64,000 bases of DNA from Oscillatoriophycideae cyanobacterium NC_groundwater_1537_Pr4_S-0.65um_50_18 (GCA_016208305.1 JACQYI010000071.1:1-64000), one strand, 5' to 3'; positions 26,112 through 36,042 are shown, numbered from the stretch's first letter. Notes: generated by a model not told the origin, from the sequence alone. Program-made: numbers and translations.

Positions 26112-26699
26112 ATGCGGCCAGTCTGGAAAATTAGGGTTTTGGGAGCGATCGCCGGAATCAGCAGCTTATGGCTCAGCGGAGCGGTTCAGGCAGCCCCATC
26201 CCATCCCATCCGACAGGGAATTACTTGTCCCGATCAGTTAACAGACTTAATGCCGCTCTTGCTACGCGACTTGCCTAGCTATGCCAATCGCGTCAATCAG
26301 AATGCTTATGCCTTAGATGGTGTCTCTGACACCCCAGGCTATGTTCTTGTGGCAGGGCCACCCGATTATCGGGCGTTAAGGCTCGACTCAGAGCGGCTAC
26401 CTGCTGTTGCTCTCCCTGACGATCGCTCCTCTAGCAGTCCACCTCAGATCTTTTTCACCACCCTAGAGCGGCAGTATGTTTCCGGTCAAGCGGTTAAGTT
26501 GCAGCATTATCACTGGCTGTTTCTCACGCAAACCGAGGGCTATGGCTGGCAACTCGTGCTGTTGTTTTCGGCGATCGGCGAATATCCAGTCCAGCAGCTC
26601 ACCTCAGCACCGCAAGATGCCAATCAAGGGGTCATTGCCCAAGCCATTCGTCTCTGGTTGAGAGACTGTCAAGCAGGTGCCGTAGAGGGCAACCCTTAG
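26112..26699 (+). CDS. Secreted hypothetical protein
   Basis: 195 residues with a signal peptide (about 1-27, ending GAVQAA). The mature part starts with a conserved-looking Cys (ITCPDQLTDLMPLLLRDLPSYANR) and has a second Cys near the end (WLRDCQAG), so one disulphide is possible. No domain is recognised; similar exported proteins of unknown function are common in cyanobacteria. It is convergent with the Trp-rich small protein, 10 bp away. Confidence 0.7.
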   Translation: MRPVWKIRVLGAIAGISSLWLSGAVQAAPSHPIRQGITCPDQLTDLMPLLLRDLPSYANRVNQNAYALDGVSDTPGYVLVAGPPDYRALRLDSERLPAVALPDDRSSSSPPQIFFTTLERQYVSGQAVKLQHYHWLFLTQTEGYGWQLVLLFSAIGEYPVQQLTSAPQDANQGVIAQAIRLWLRDCQAGAVEGNP

Positions 26700-26709
26700 C
26701 GCTTCTGCG

Positions 26710-26973
26710 TTACTTCACATCTGCTTCAGTTAAGTCTGCTACCGTCATCTCTTGCAGCGATTGCCAACCTGCCTGCCACAGACGCCGATCCTTAAGCTGT
26801 TGAGCATTGAGCCAAAAACGAACCGTCGGGTCACAGGCTGCAATAATCTCAGCAAAGACCCATCGACCCTGATTTTTACGATTCACGACCTGAAAATGCC
26901 GCCATCCCCAAGTGGTTTGCTGCGCCGTCCATTTAGAACCCACTAAGTAGGGATACTTTTGTTTTTTAGGCAT
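26710..26973 (-). CDS. TIGR02450-type tryptophan-rich small protein
   Basis: 87 residues with seven Trp. The core SKWTAQQTTWGWRHFQVV, RWVFAEIIAA and FWLNAQQLKD matches the pattern of the small Trp-rich family TIGR02450 found in cyanobacteria and proteobacteria. The function is unknown. It starts with ATG 26973. Confidence 0.75.
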   Translation of the reverse strand: MPKKQKYPYLVGSKWTAQQTTWGWRHFQVVNRKNQGRWVFAEIIAACDPTVRFWLNAQQLKDRRLWQAGWQSLQEMTVADLTEADVK

Positions 26974-27812
26974 TGAACTAGGGCTTCTATACTAGGTAGG
27001 TTTTTAATCGTTCAGTTTTTAATAAAGCACTGTGTCCATTGCCGTCGGTCATCGGAAAACCTCAAAAGCACAGTCTCCCTTTTGATTCTATCCATAAATA
27101 TTACTAATTATTAAGTTGATACCTATGCGGTGACTCAACTTGCAATTCACCTAACTCGCAACCCGTCTGATTTCTAGGACTTATTTAAAAAGATCTGCGA
27201 GTTGCGGCTAGCATAAAAACTCATAATTTTCATCTCTAGGCAATTGGCCTGTAATTATGTTGAACTTATTAAAATAGCGAGAGCAAACGAGTTTCTCTCA
27301 TTCATATCTAGACCCATAGCCCAGTCTTGTATTGCAACGACTTTCATCTGGCTCGGTATACCTGACCTAGTGTGTCTACTTGCTACCTGGCTACCGACTT
27401 TTTGCCTAATCTATTACAGAAAATGCTAGATTTTTATCCCCGATTCAGCACAATCACGGGTACTTCACGTTAATGTCAAGCCTTTCCGTCACACGAATGT
27501 GACAAAAAGCGGGGAAAAGACGTGCAATTTTTGTGAGAAAAGTTACAATCGGAGAGAATCTCAGCATCATCCATTAGAAGGCAAGGAATTCCGAATCGGT
27601 GCTTCTGCCCAGCGCTCTCGTAGCTGTGGAGAGGTAATGTGTGCCAAAGGATGGCTATGGGTAACAATCTATCAGGCTTACCCCCCGGTAGATTTTACTG
27701 GTAAATGCTCTCATTTTTTGAGAAAAATTTGCCAGGACAAGGGAATTTCGTCAACTTCCCTAGACTGAATCGACCTGAAATTATCTGACACAAGGAGCAT
27801 GAGGAGCGCGGC
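26974..27812. other. Long upstream region of sigA
   Basis: An 839-bp gap. It holds a short dyad GTCACA-CGAA-TGTGAC (27488-27503) and a spaced inverted repeat AACTCGCA / TGCGAGTT (27153-27160, 27196-27203). The frames at 27244-27429 and 27499-27768 look random. The length suggests a long sigA leader with several promoters, as is known for principal sigma genes, but no promoter could be fixed. Confidence 0.45.
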
Positions 27813-28952
27813 ATGACCCAGCAAAATGGCGTACTCGAACTGGAACTGGATCAACCTGAGGCGGAAGATCTTGAGGCCTTAATAGGAGATGACGGAGATG
27901 ATCGAGACGACTTAGATGCTCAACCTGAGGAGGAAGACGGCAAAGCGGTAAAAGGGGCTGCTCGTCGTCGAACACAGGCGAAGAAAAAGCACTACACCGA
28001 AGACTCTATTCGGCTGTACCTCCAAGAAATTGGTAGGATTCGTCTGCTTCGGGCTGATGAAGAAATTGAGTTAGCCCGCAAAATTGCCGATCTGCTGGAG
28101 TTGGAGAGGATTCGCGATCGCCTCTCTGAGCGTTTGGATCGACCTGCGCAAGACTTTGAGCGGAACATGGAGCTGTGGGCCAATGAGGTTAACCAGCCTC
28201 TGCCTAAGTTCCGTCGCCGTCTCTATGAAGGGCGTAGGGCAAAGGAAAAGATGGTGCAGTCTAACCTGCGCTTGGTGGTGTCGATCGCCAAGAAGTATAT
28301 GAATCGGGGCTTGTCTTTTCAAGACTTGATTCAGGAAGGCAGCTTGGGTCTGATTCGGGCGGCTGAAAAGTTTGACCATGAAAAGGGCTACAAGTTCTCG
28401 ACCTATGCGACCTGGTGGATTCGTCAAGCCATTACTCGCGCCATTGCCGATCAGTCTCGGACGATTCGCCTTCCAGTTCACCTGTACGAAACCATTTCTC
28501 GCATCAAAAAAACCACCAAACTGCTCTCTCAAGAAATGGGGCGCAAGCCAACCGAAGAAGAGATTGCGACTCGGATGGAAATGACGATCGAGAAGCTGCG
28601 GTTCATTGCCAAGTCGGCTCAGTTGCCTATCTCTTTGGAAACCCCGATTGGTAAAGAAGAAGACTCGCGTTTGGGTGACTTCATTGAGTCGGATGGCGAA
28701 ACGCCTGAAGACCAAGTTTCCAAAAACCTGCTCCGCGAAGATTTGGAAAGCGTGTTGGGTACCCTTAGCCCCCGCGAGCGCGATGTGCTGCGTCTGCGCT
28801 ATGGTTTGGACGATGGCCGAATGAAGACGCTGGAAGAGATTGGTCAAATCTTCAACGTCACTCGTGAACGAATTCGCCAAATAGAGGCGAAGGCTTTGCG
28901 GAAACTGCGTCATCCCAACCGTAACAGCGTTCTTAAGGAATACATTCGCTGA
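27813..28952 (+). CDS. sigA: Principal RNA polymerase sigma factor SigA (RpoD, group 1)
   Basis: 379 residues: an acidic N-terminal region, region 1.2 ([15 protein letters not shown]), region 2 ([23 protein letters not shown] and [17 protein letters not shown]), region 3 and region 4 with the -35-binding helix-turn-helix ([26 protein letters not shown]). The very short region 1.1 and the overall sequence match cyanobacterial SigA. It directs core RNA polymerase to housekeeping promoters. ATG 27813 follows GAGGAG. A terminator follows at 29028. Confidence 0.96.
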   Translation: MTQQNGVLELELDQPEAEDLEALIGDDGDDRDDLDAQPEEEDGKAVKGAARRRTQAKKKHYTEDSIRLYLQEIGRIRLLRADEEIELARKIADLLELERIRDRLSERLDRPAQDFERNMELWANEVNQPLPKFRRRLYEGRRAKEKMVQSNLRLVVSIAKKYMNRGLSFQDLIQEGSLGLIRAAEKFDHEKGYKFSTYATWWIRQAITRAIADQSRTIRLPVHLYETISRIKKTTKLLSQEMGRKPTEEEIATRMEMTIEKLRFIAKSAQLPISLETPIGKEEDSRLGDFIESDGETPEDQVSKNLLREDLESVLGTLSPRERDVLRLRYGLDDGRMKTLEEIGQIFNVTRERIRQIEAKALRKLRHPNRNSVLKEYIR

Positions 28953-29027
28953 AGATAACTTCATTTTCTAGTGAGTGAATTACGGAAACTTGCTCCTAAT
29001 TCACCCGCTTAATTTTTGAAATTTATA

Positions 29028-29056
29028 AACCTACCAGACCTACTGGTAGGTTTTTT
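29028..29056 (+). terminator. Intrinsic terminator after sigA
   Basis: A 10-bp stem AACCTACCAG / CTGGTAGGTT (29028-29037, 29043-29052), a 5-nt loop and a T-run to 29056. Confidence 0.92.
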
Positions 29057-29077
29057 GGCATTGCTTAACTAGGAGGA

Positions 29078-29124
29078 TGAATTTTTGTTGGAGGGGCGCG
29101 GAGCGCCCCTCCAACAAAAATTCA
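29078..29124. repeat. 47-bp palindrome with GCGC-GGA-GCGC centre
   Basis: A perfect 22-bp stem (29078-29099 with 29103-29124) and a GGA loop. The arm starts TGAATTTTTGTTGGAGG. It sits just after the sigA terminator and has no following T-run. Confidence 0.9.
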
Positions 29125-29229
29125 CCCCAAAAATCAGCAGCGTCGTTTTTTTGCCATTGCGGGTTTCATAGGTGGATTGGGCAAACTAGATCTGACAGCT
29201 TGCAATCCTTGATAGCAGGGTTTAGCAGT

Positions 29230-30012
29230 ATGAATCGGGCGATCGCTGCGGTAAATGGCGGAGTTGACAATATTCTGGCAAAGCTTCCAGATGAGGCACG
29301 CACCTGGGTAGAAAGCCTATCCTGGCACCAGCGGCGCTATATGCTGTCTCTTTGCCATCTCATGTGTGCGGCTACACCAGAAATTCAGGCAGAGTTTCTA
29401 GATGATTACACTGCCGATGGTCTGGTTTCGCGTAAGCTGGAAGACCAAGAAACCAAACAGCGGGTGACTCAGTATCTTAACGAGTTTCATATTGAAACTG
29501 AGCTATCGGAACCCGTCCTACGCAGCTACATCAAGCAGTTTTACATTCACTCAGCGCAAGACACCCGCAGACAGCCCGACCAATACCTGGAATCGGCACT
29601 GAGGCTCGTTTTCAGCTCAGAGGAACGGAACCATGTGTTCAATTACATTCTTGGCTTTGAGCTGCTCAAGATGATGTTTTGCATGAGCTGGCTTCAGCAT
29701 GAGCGCCTCTATCGCCTGCAACGAAACCAGGATGAATTCATCAGTGTTTATATCCGACCGATCCAGCATGCCCATCGGATTAATGGCATTGTCGTTCCCA
29801 AAGATGAATCCGTATTTTTCGCCAAACGCAACTACTTTGTGCAGCGTCCCGAAATTTCGCCCAAAAAGCTCATAGAGTTGGTGATTGCCACCTTCACCAC
29901 AGAAGTCACTTCCAATTTTGGGTTTACCGTAATTCGGCATGGCAATTCGCTCTGTTTTGACTATGGATATATTTTCCAGCCGGAGTCCGAGATTATTTTT
30001 GTGCCTGAATAG
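29230..30012 (+). CDS. Hypothetical protein downstream of sigA
   Basis: 260 residues, soluble and mostly alpha-helical (WHQRRYMLSLCHLMCAA, LGFELLKMMFCMSW), with a beta-rich C-terminus (FGFTVIRHGNSLCFDYGYIF). No signal peptide, membrane helix or catalytic motif is seen, and no family is recognised. ATG 29230 is chosen because the open frame extending to 29077 runs through the palindrome and has poor composition. Its last codons and stop lie in a 14-bp tandem repeat. Confidence 0.7.
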   Translation: MNRAIAAVNGGVDNILAKLPDEARTWVESLSWHQRRYMLSLCHLMCAATPEIQAEFLDDYTADGLVSRKLEDQETKQRVTQYLNEFHIETELSEPVLRSYIKQFYIHSAQDTRRQPDQYLESALRLVFSSEERNHVFNYILGFELLKMMFCMSWLQHERLYRLQRNQDEFISVYIRPIQHAHRINGIVVPKDESVFFAKRNYFVQRPEISPKKLIELVIATFTTEVTSNFGFTVIRHGNSLCFDYGYIFQPESEIIFVPE

Positions 30013-30041
30013 TTGTGCCTGAATAGTTGTGCCTGAATAGT
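30001..30041 (+). repeat. 14-bp tandem repeat, three units, containing the stop codon
   Basis: GTGCCTGAATAGTT occurs three times in a row from 30001. The first copy contains the last codons and the TAG stop of the preceding gene. Confidence 0.95.
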
Positions 30042-30078
30042 CATGCCACTGGCTGGCTTTTTCGAGCCTTGCTACTTT

Positions 30079-30945
30079 CTAGAGCAAGGTCGCCATCATT
30101 TGATTAGCCTGAGCAGCATAGCTGCCGCCAAACAGGTTGAAGTGATTCAGAATGTGATAGAGGTTGTAGAGCGTTTTGCGATGCCCATAACCTGGATCGA
30201 TCGCCAAAACCTGACTGTAGCCGCTATAGAAAGACGCTGGAAATCCGCCAAACAGCTCAGTCATAGCTAAATCAACTTCGCGATCGCCATAGTAGGCCGC
30301 CGGATCAAAAATAATGGGTTCGCCCTGCTGCGTGACTGCCGCATTGCCCGACCACAGGTCGCCATGCACCAGCGATGGATAGGGATGATGTCCTGCCAAG
30401 AGTTCCGGTACGGCTGCCAACAGTTTTTGCTGTTGAGGAAAACGCCCCCCTCGCCGCTCGGCAAGCTGAAACTGATAGCCCAATCGCTGCTGAGTAAAAA
30501 ACTCCGCCCAGTTTGCCATCCAGGAATTTTTTTGCGGCGTTGCGCCAATCACATTGTCGTGAAACCATCCAAAGCCGCGATCGCCCTTGATTTGGTGCAT
30601 TGCCGCCAGATTGCGCCCCAGATTTTCCCAAGATAAAGCATTGCCAGAACCCAGATCGATCCACTCCAGCACAATGTAGGCGAAGTTTTCGGCTATGCCA
30701 TAGCACAGGGGCTGCGGCACTCGAATGGTCTGAGACTCTGCCATTTGTCGTAGCGCAAAGGCTTCTGTCTCAAACATAGCGATCCGGCTGGCCTGATTGA
30801 GTTTGACAAAATAGGCGAGGCTGCCATTGCTCACCCAATAGGCTTGATTGATGCTGCCACCCCCCACTGAGTGCCGATCGCTAATCTGGAAGGCTTGGCG
30901 GGTGACTTGACTGATGTGAGAGGCGATCGAGTGCCACATAAGCAA
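30079..30945 (-). CDS. Fructosamine kinase family protein
   Basis: 288 residues of the FN3K/kinase-like fold: GGSINQAYWV (nucleotide loop region), VLEWIDLG hinge, catalytic VHGDLWSGNAAV and metal-binding FDPAAYYGDREVDLAM. Bacterial members phosphorylate ketosamines or sugars so that glycation adducts can be removed. It lies 6 nt after the UbiD gene stop and is likely co-transcribed. ATG 30945 is the in-frame start. Confidence 0.9.
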   Translation of the reverse strand: MLMWHSIASHISQVTRQAFQISDRHSVGGGSINQAYWVSNGSLAYFVKLNQASRIAMFETEAFALRQMAESQTIRVPQPLCYGIAENFAYIVLEWIDLGSGNALSWENLGRNLAAMHQIKGDRGFGWFHDNVIGATPQKNSWMANWAEFFTQQRLGYQFQLAERRGGRFPQQQKLLAAVPELLAGHHPYPSLVHGDLWSGNAAVTQQGEPIIFDPAAYYGDREVDLAMTELFGGFPASFYSGYSQVLAIDPGYGHRKTLYNLYHILNHFNLFGGSYAAQANQMMATLL

Positions 30946-30951
30946 AAGAAA

Positions 30952-32460
30952 TTACCGCATATCGTAGCCAAACAAGTTGAGATCCACTTCGCCCAACTTC
31001 AAGTTAGCCAACCCGTACTCAGCCCAACGTCGCTCTACCATAGCCGCCACGGCTGGATCAGATTCCAACGGTGCCCCCCAAGGGTGATCCGTTTCTGGCG
31101 ATACTTTGGTGGTGGCATCAATCCCCATCCGTCCCCCCAAACCGACTCTTTCGCTGGCAAAATCCAGCGTATCGAAAGGCGTTTCTGGCAAGATGAAGAC
31201 ATCGCGTACCGGATCAACTTTGGAGGTGATCGCCCACACCACCTGACGCGGATCGCGAATATTAATGCTTTTATCGACCACAATCACAAACTTCGTGTAG
31301 GTAAACTGCGGCAGAGCGCTCCAAAATGCCAGTGCAGCGCGGCGCGCCTGTCCGGGGTAAGCCTTGTCGATCGAGATAATGGCTGCCTTATAGCTGAGGG
31401 CTTCCATCGGCAGGAAAAAATCTACGATTTCAGAAACCTGCTGCCGCAGAATGGGCGTATAGATGCGGTTAAGGGCGATCGCCATCATCGCTTCTTCCTT
31501 GGGCGGGCGACCGCTAAACGTCGTCAGATGAATGGGATTCTTGCGGTGGGTCATGCAGTGAAATCGCACCAGGGGCGAGTCTTCGACGCCACCGTAGTAG
31601 CCCATGTGATCGCCAAAGGGGCCATCTGGCAGCATTTCACCAGGGGTGATCGTGCCCTCCAAGACAAACTCAGAATCAGCAGGAACTTCTAAATCAAGGG
31701 TTTTACACTTTGCCAGATGGACACCTGAGCCGCCGTACAGCCCAGCAAACAGCCATTCAGAAAGATCAACCGGAATCGGCGTTGCCGCAGCCATAATAAT
31801 TAGCGGATCGACCCCCAAGGCGATCGCCACTTCTAGCTTTTGTCCGCGCTCTGCCGCCTTCCGCAAATGACGCGCACCCCCCCGCACCGACAGCCAATGA
31901 ACGGTCATGGTGTTTTTTGACTGGAGTTGGAGCCGATACACGCCCACATTCGGGGTTCCAGTTTCGCAATCTCGCGTAATCACCAGCCCCAGCGTAATAA
32001 TTTTTCCGGCATCGCCTGAGTAAGGACGAATCATCGGCACGGTATTTAGATTAAGATCGCCCCCTTCGACAATCACCTGGTGACAGGGCGGAAAAAAATC
32101 TCGATTGGGCTTAGCTTTGACGACATCAAATAAAACTTTGCCAAAGTCGATCGCCTGAGAGATTTTCTTGGGCGGCTTTGGCTGTTGCAGCATGCCCAGC
32201 TTTTTGCCCAGCGTCTCTAGCTCTTCAGGATGCTCCATGTTCATGGCCCAGCAGATGCGCTCTACGGTACCCATGACGTTGATGGCGATCGCATGGGGAG
32301 AACCTTTAACATTTTCAAACAGCAAAGCTGGGCCACCTTGCTGCAACAAGCGATTTGAAATTTCGGCAATTTCCAAATCAGGGTCAACCAGGGCGCTAAT
32401 ACGACGCAGCTGCCCCCGCTGTTCAAGTTGTTTTAGAAAACCCCGCAGATCTCTCGCCAT
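30952..32460 (-). CDS. ubiD: UbiD-family decarboxylase
   Basis: 502 residues. UbiD enzymes use prenylated FMN to decarboxylate aromatic acids. In cyanobacteria the member acts on 4-hydroxy-3-polyprenylbenzoate in plastoquinone synthesis. Conserved segments include GDHMGYYGGVEDSPLVRFHCMTHRKNPI, HLTTFSGRPPKEEAMM and DATTKVSPETDHPWG. The length is typical. It is followed closely by the fructosamine kinase gene. Confidence 0.93.
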   Translation of the reverse strand: MARDLRGFLKQLEQRGQLRRISALVDPDLEIAEISNRLLQQGGPALLFENVKGSPHAIAINVMGTVERICWAMNMEHPEELETLGKKLGMLQQPKPPKKISQAIDFGKVLFDVVKAKPNRDFFPPCHQVIVEGGDLNLNTVPMIRPYSGDAGKIITLGLVITRDCETGTPNVGVYRLQLQSKNTMTVHWLSVRGGARHLRKAAERGQKLEVAIALGVDPLIIMAAATPIPVDLSEWLFAGLYGGSGVHLAKCKTLDLEVPADSEFVLEGTITPGEMLPDGPFGDHMGYYGGVEDSPLVRFHCMTHRKNPIHLTTFSGRPPKEEAMMAIALNRIYTPILRQQVSEIVDFFLPMEALSYKAAIISIDKAYPGQARRAALAFWSALPQFTYTKFVIVVDKSINIRDPRQVVWAITSKVDPVRDVFILPETPFDTLDFASERVGLGGRMGIDATTKVSPETDHPWGAPLESDPAVAAMVERRWAEYGLANLKLGEVDLNLFGYDMR

Positions 32461-32631
32461 AATTTAACCCTGTAAAGGTAAAGCGCCTGGAAACAAAGCT
32501 ATTTGAAAGTAAAGCAATGTGAAGCGGCTCATTATCATTATGGCTGAGATAGGACATCTAGGTCATGTGCAAGGGCAGCAACGTGACTAGGCGACATCTG
32601 ACAGTTGGGGAAGCCTCTCAATGTGCACGAG

Positions 32632-32748
32632 AGCGGGAGGGTGGGCTGATGCGATCGCCATCATCTCCCTCTTCCATCATCCCCCTCTTCCATCATCCCC
32701 CTCTCCCATCACTCAAACTATCTGCTCCCCTAACGACGAGATATGCCC
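32632..32748 (-). repeat. Dispersed 100-bp element, copy 3 (reverse, expanded)
   Basis: In reverse orientation it has both conserved ends of the copies at 19341 and 43674, with a few changes. The interior is expanded to 117 bp in total by a tandem 16-bp repeat (CCCTCTTCCATCATCC at 32667 and 32683). It lies in the 586-bp gap before the NYN gene; nothing else was found there. Confidence 0.8.
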
Positions 32749-33046
32749 GATAGATAAATTTCTCACCAACTCCAGTCATGCAGCACTTTTCTTCAGAGAC
32801 CGATGGGCTGCAAAGCTTTAAAAACCAGGTTTTCAAGAGGCTCAGCAATGCCCAATTAATTTTGATCTAGATATTTTGCTTTAGATAGAGATAGCAAAGG
32901 TACTATTGGCTATGGCGTTTTTGCGTTAATGTTTTAAACCACTTTTTCAAGTTTATTTTTTACAGCGTGGAGCAAGCTAATTTTGCATCCAGCGCTCCCC
33001 ACCGCTCTCTACTCCTATCGCTCGATCTACTGGCATTGAGGTGTTT

Positions 33047-34483
33047 GTGAACGATACGGCTGTCACGCAACAAATCAGTCATCAAATGAGCGCGCTGATT
33101 CACAAAGCCATGGTGGTTGTGCAGCAGCAGCAGATAAATCTCTTGATGGAAAAGTATCGATCGCTCGATTGGAATCATCCGCAGCGTAAGGCAGATTTTA
33201 TCCGAGCTGCTGCCGCTGAAATTGCCAAGGGGCTAGAACAGCCGTCCTCTGACTTGTTGATGAAACGAATTGAAAAAATTTTGAAGGCGGTCTTCGTAGC
33301 CGATTTTTTCCGGCTTAACGCATTTCAATCTTTAATGGCGCAAATCGAACAGATCAGATCAGTCGTGGTAGAGCCTGACCAGGCACCTGCGCATTCATCA
33401 GAACAAGCCGCTCATGCTGTCGATACAACACTTACCAATGGCCGACAGACTTCAGAACCTAAGGCGATCGCCATCCTCTTACTGGATGCCGAAAATATTA
33501 AGCTTTCGATAGAAGAAGAGCAGTTTTTACAGAGTAGCTGCAACTATTCCATTCAGATCAAGATTGCCTTTGCCAACTGGCGCACGATGGGCAAATATGA
33601 TGCTGACTTTCATCGTCGCGGCTATCAGCTCATCCATGTTCCACCCGGCAAAAACAGCGCCGATATGAAGATGACGGCGATCGGCTCGTCCATTTTCATT
33701 CATTATCCCAACGCTAAAGCCATCTTTGTCTGCTCGTCTGATCAGGACTTAGCCCATCTCAAAAATGCACTACAGGCTCACGGGCTGACTGTTTATTCTG
33801 TTCGTCAGCGCTCAAACATGCTAGTAGTGCGCAACTCAGAAACAGGCAAAACTGAAACCTATACCCCTGAGGCCATTCGGGAAGTGCCGACGATCGCTCA
33901 GGCTGTCATCTGGCTTAAAGAAATCATCCAAACTGAGCACCAAGCAACGGGCTGCCCTTGGGTGAAATTGTCGCGCCTGAACTCCCTATTTAGCGCCGAT
34001 CATGGCACTGCCTTGGGCGATGTGATGCGCCTCCAGGCAGGACGACGGATTAAAGATATTTTTCTCGATCATCCCCGTGTTTTCGTGGTTCACCAATCAG
34101 CTCAACGAGGTGAAACTTATGTGTGTTTGTTCGCTGCTCCGCCAACAAACAACACACCAGACGACAGGGCGATCGCCACACCGCCTGTCGTTCCAGATAC
34201 CTCTGTTCTAGAATCTGCCCCGTTTGAGGTTATCACCTCCGAGGAGCACCTGGAAGAAGCGCTGCTGAGTATTTTGGAAGACCTGCTTGCTCAGTCCAAC
34301 AAGTCAGCTATTTCGATCGCCGAACTGCATACCTACTTTCAGAGGCAGTATGGGCAAACCATGAGACAAGTCTTGCAGAGTCTGCACAGCAACCAGAGAT
34401 ACATTACCTTTCTGGGGTCATGCCGCGCCTTCAAACTCACGACCACTGAGAAAGGATGGCTGATTGGTATTAGCGAATATTGA
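33047..34483 (+). CDS. NYN-domain (LabA/DUF88-like) protein with C-terminal OST-HTH-like region
   Basis: 478 residues. The N-terminal region (about 1-110) is helical. The NYN/PIN-like domain (about 140-290) has the first Asp in AILLLDAENIKLS and the acidic SSDQDL motif (metal-binding, RNase-type fold). It is followed by VYSVRQRSNMLVV and by two winged-helix-like segments (about 300-375 and 400-475) resembling LOTUS/OST-HTH RNA-binding modules. It is probably an RNA-processing or RNA-binding protein. GTG 33047 with GAGG 5 nt upstream is preferred over GTG 33041. It is monocistronic. Confidence 0.75.
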   Translation: MNDTAVTQQISHQMSALIHKAMVVVQQQQINLLMEKYRSLDWNHPQRKADFIRAAAAEIAKGLEQPSSDLLMKRIEKILKAVFVADFFRLNAFQSLMAQIEQIRSVVVEPDQAPAHSSEQAAHAVDTTLTNGRQTSEPKAIAILLLDAENIKLSIEEEQFLQSSCNYSIQIKIAFANWRTMGKYDADFHRRGYQLIHVPPGKNSADMKMTAIGSSIFIHYPNAKAIFVCSSDQDLAHLKNALQAHGLTVYSVRQRSNMLVVRNSETGKTETYTPEAIREVPTIAQAVIWLKEIIQTEHQATGCPWVKLSRLNSLFSADHGTALGDVMRLQAGRRIKDIFLDHPRVFVVHQSAQRGETYVCLFAAPPTNNTPDDRAIATPPVVPDTSVLESAPFEVITSEEHLEEALLSILEDLLAQSNKSAISIAELHTYFQRQYGQTMRQVLQSLHSNQRYITFLGSCRAFKLTTTEKGWLIGISEY

Positions 34484-34715
34484 TAGCAAGTTCTGCTTCT
34501 CTGTGCCCGCATTGGCTAGAGCATTTGCCGGGGTAAGGTTTCTGGCCTGACCCAAGCACGCGTCCGCCCCTAATTTACTCTCATGAGAGCAACGAATGCA
34601 GGTTAATTTGGGTATGATTTTTCTACAGGGTATGCCCTATAAATGGCCAGATTGAGAACGATCAACGCCAACATTCGCTTGTAAAGTCTAGTTGCATATT
34701 AGGAGGGTTGTGAGG

Positions 34716-35537
34716 ATGGGAGTCTCAGTTGAAGTGAATGGCAGCAACTTTGAGAGTGACGTGGTGCAAGCCTCCTTTCAGCGTCCGGTTATCGTAGACT
34801 TTTTTGCCCAGTGGTGCGGCCCATGCCAAATGCTGAAGCCGCTCTTGGAAAAGCTGGTGCAGGAATATGATTTTGTGCTGGCAAAAGTTGACATCGATCA
34901 AAATCCAGAGCTAGCCAGCACTTACGGTATTGAAGGCGTGCCAGATGTGCGGGTTGTCAGCCAAGGACAAATGCAGCCAGGATTTGTCGGTGCCCTACCA
35001 GAGCCTAAGCTAAGACAGTTCTTAGCGCAGCTCAATCTCAAGTCAGGGCTGGACATGGAGCTAGAAACAGTTCAAGCGGCAATTCGGGCAGGCAATCTCG
35101 AAGTCGCCAAGGCTGGCTTTACCGATCTCATGGAAAAGTATCCGCAAAATCGACAGTTGGCGATCGCCGCCGCCAAGTTTCTCATTAGCCAAGATCGGCT
35201 AGACTCTGCCGAAAAGCTGCTGGTGTTTATCGATGAAAGCGATCGTGAATATTCTGGCGCTGCCAGAGCGCTGCGAGAGCTGATGCAGCTTAAATTAGAG
35301 AGCATTGATCCAATTTTGAACCATGAGTTAGACCCTCCCTTCTTTCGAGCTGTCCAGCAAACGCTCTCTGAAAACTATGAAGCGGCACTCTCAGGTTTTC
35401 TGGAGATTGTTGGTAAAAGTCGTAAGTATCGCAATGATGGTGCCCGAAAAGCGATGGTCATGATATTCGATTTGATGGGAGATGAAAATCCCCTGACAAA
35501 GGTCTACCGCAAACAGTTAACCCAAGCACTTTACTAA
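34716..35537 (+). CDS. Thioredoxin-domain protein with TPR-like C-terminus (CnoX/YbbN-like)
   Basis: 273 residues. A thioredoxin fold (about 1-110) with intact WCGPC active site (FFAQWCGPCQML) and cis-Pro in EGVPDVRVV is followed by a helical repeat region (about 120-273). YbbN/CnoX proteins act as chaperone-redoxins, protecting proteins from oxidation and aggregation. ATG 34716 has GGAGGG 8 nt upstream; the longer frame from 34692 is unlikely. Confidence 0.88.
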   Translation: MGVSVEVNGSNFESDVVQASFQRPVIVDFFAQWCGPCQMLKPLLEKLVQEYDFVLAKVDIDQNPELASTYGIEGVPDVRVVSQGQMQPGFVGALPEPKLRQFLAQLNLKSGLDMELETVQAAIRAGNLEVAKAGFTDLMEKYPQNRQLAIAAAKFLISQDRLDSAEKLLVFIDESDREYSGAARALRELMQLKLESIDPILNHELDPPFFRAVQQTLSENYEAALSGFLEIVGKSRKYRNDGARKAMVMIFDLMGDENPLTKVYRKQLTQALY

Positions 35538-36042
35538 AGTTTTACAATTAAAACTTTTAACGAGTATCCAAAAACCTGAACTATAGTGAGAGAATCAATG
35601 CGGCTTTTGCTTTAAGCAAGTGGCGTTGATGTATTTTGCTACCTAAGAAAAGAATTTTTGGGAGCAAAGCAGTTAGTGGGTTACAAGGGGCATTCACCCC
35701 TCACCATCATTGCTAGAAAGTTAAGTTACAACGGGTGCAGTGAAGGTGAGGCTTGGGATGAAAGAATTATTTTTTGCCAAAGATTATCGGTTTGGAGAGG
35801 CTATCCCAGCGTTGCTACCTCAGGTAGATCGTAGATCTATTGAGATTTATCTAGATTTGAAGCAAAAAGCGGCAAACTTTAGCAACTCTTCAAGAGATTT
35901 CCCGCAAAAATGGCGCTCTGTTCCACAAATGTTGGAAAGATAATTGAAGGTATGGGTTGTCCAATTCCAAACCTGCAATTTTAAGCCTAGGTAGGCATAA
36001 AAGTTGCAACACCCAGCGATCGATCAAGCGAGTGATGCCCTA
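35538..36042. other. Intergenic region with one doubtful small frame
   Basis: A 505-bp gap before the kinase gene. A GTG-started frame at 35740-35943 (67 codons; ATG at 35758, product starting MKELFFAKDYRFGEAIPALL) has acceptable composition but no recognised family. It is offered as a possible small protein at about 0.3 confidence. No terminator was found. Confidence 0.35.

Noticed and set aside
27488-27503. CRP-type site before sigA
   Set aside because: The half-sites are in the inverse order (TCACA then TGTGA) compared with TGTGA-N6-TCACA.
27499-27768. 90-codon frame in the sigA leader
   Set aside because: Cys/Lys-rich random-looking product, no ribosome site, lies in a probable promoter/leader region.
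28071-28964. 297-codon minus-strand frame over sigA
   Set aside because: Antisense to a well-conserved gene; composition is the mirror of sigA codons and no domain is seen.
30871-31692. 273-codon + frame over ubiD
   Set aside because: Shadow of the UbiD gene on the other strand; rich in His/Arg/Gln from reverse codons.
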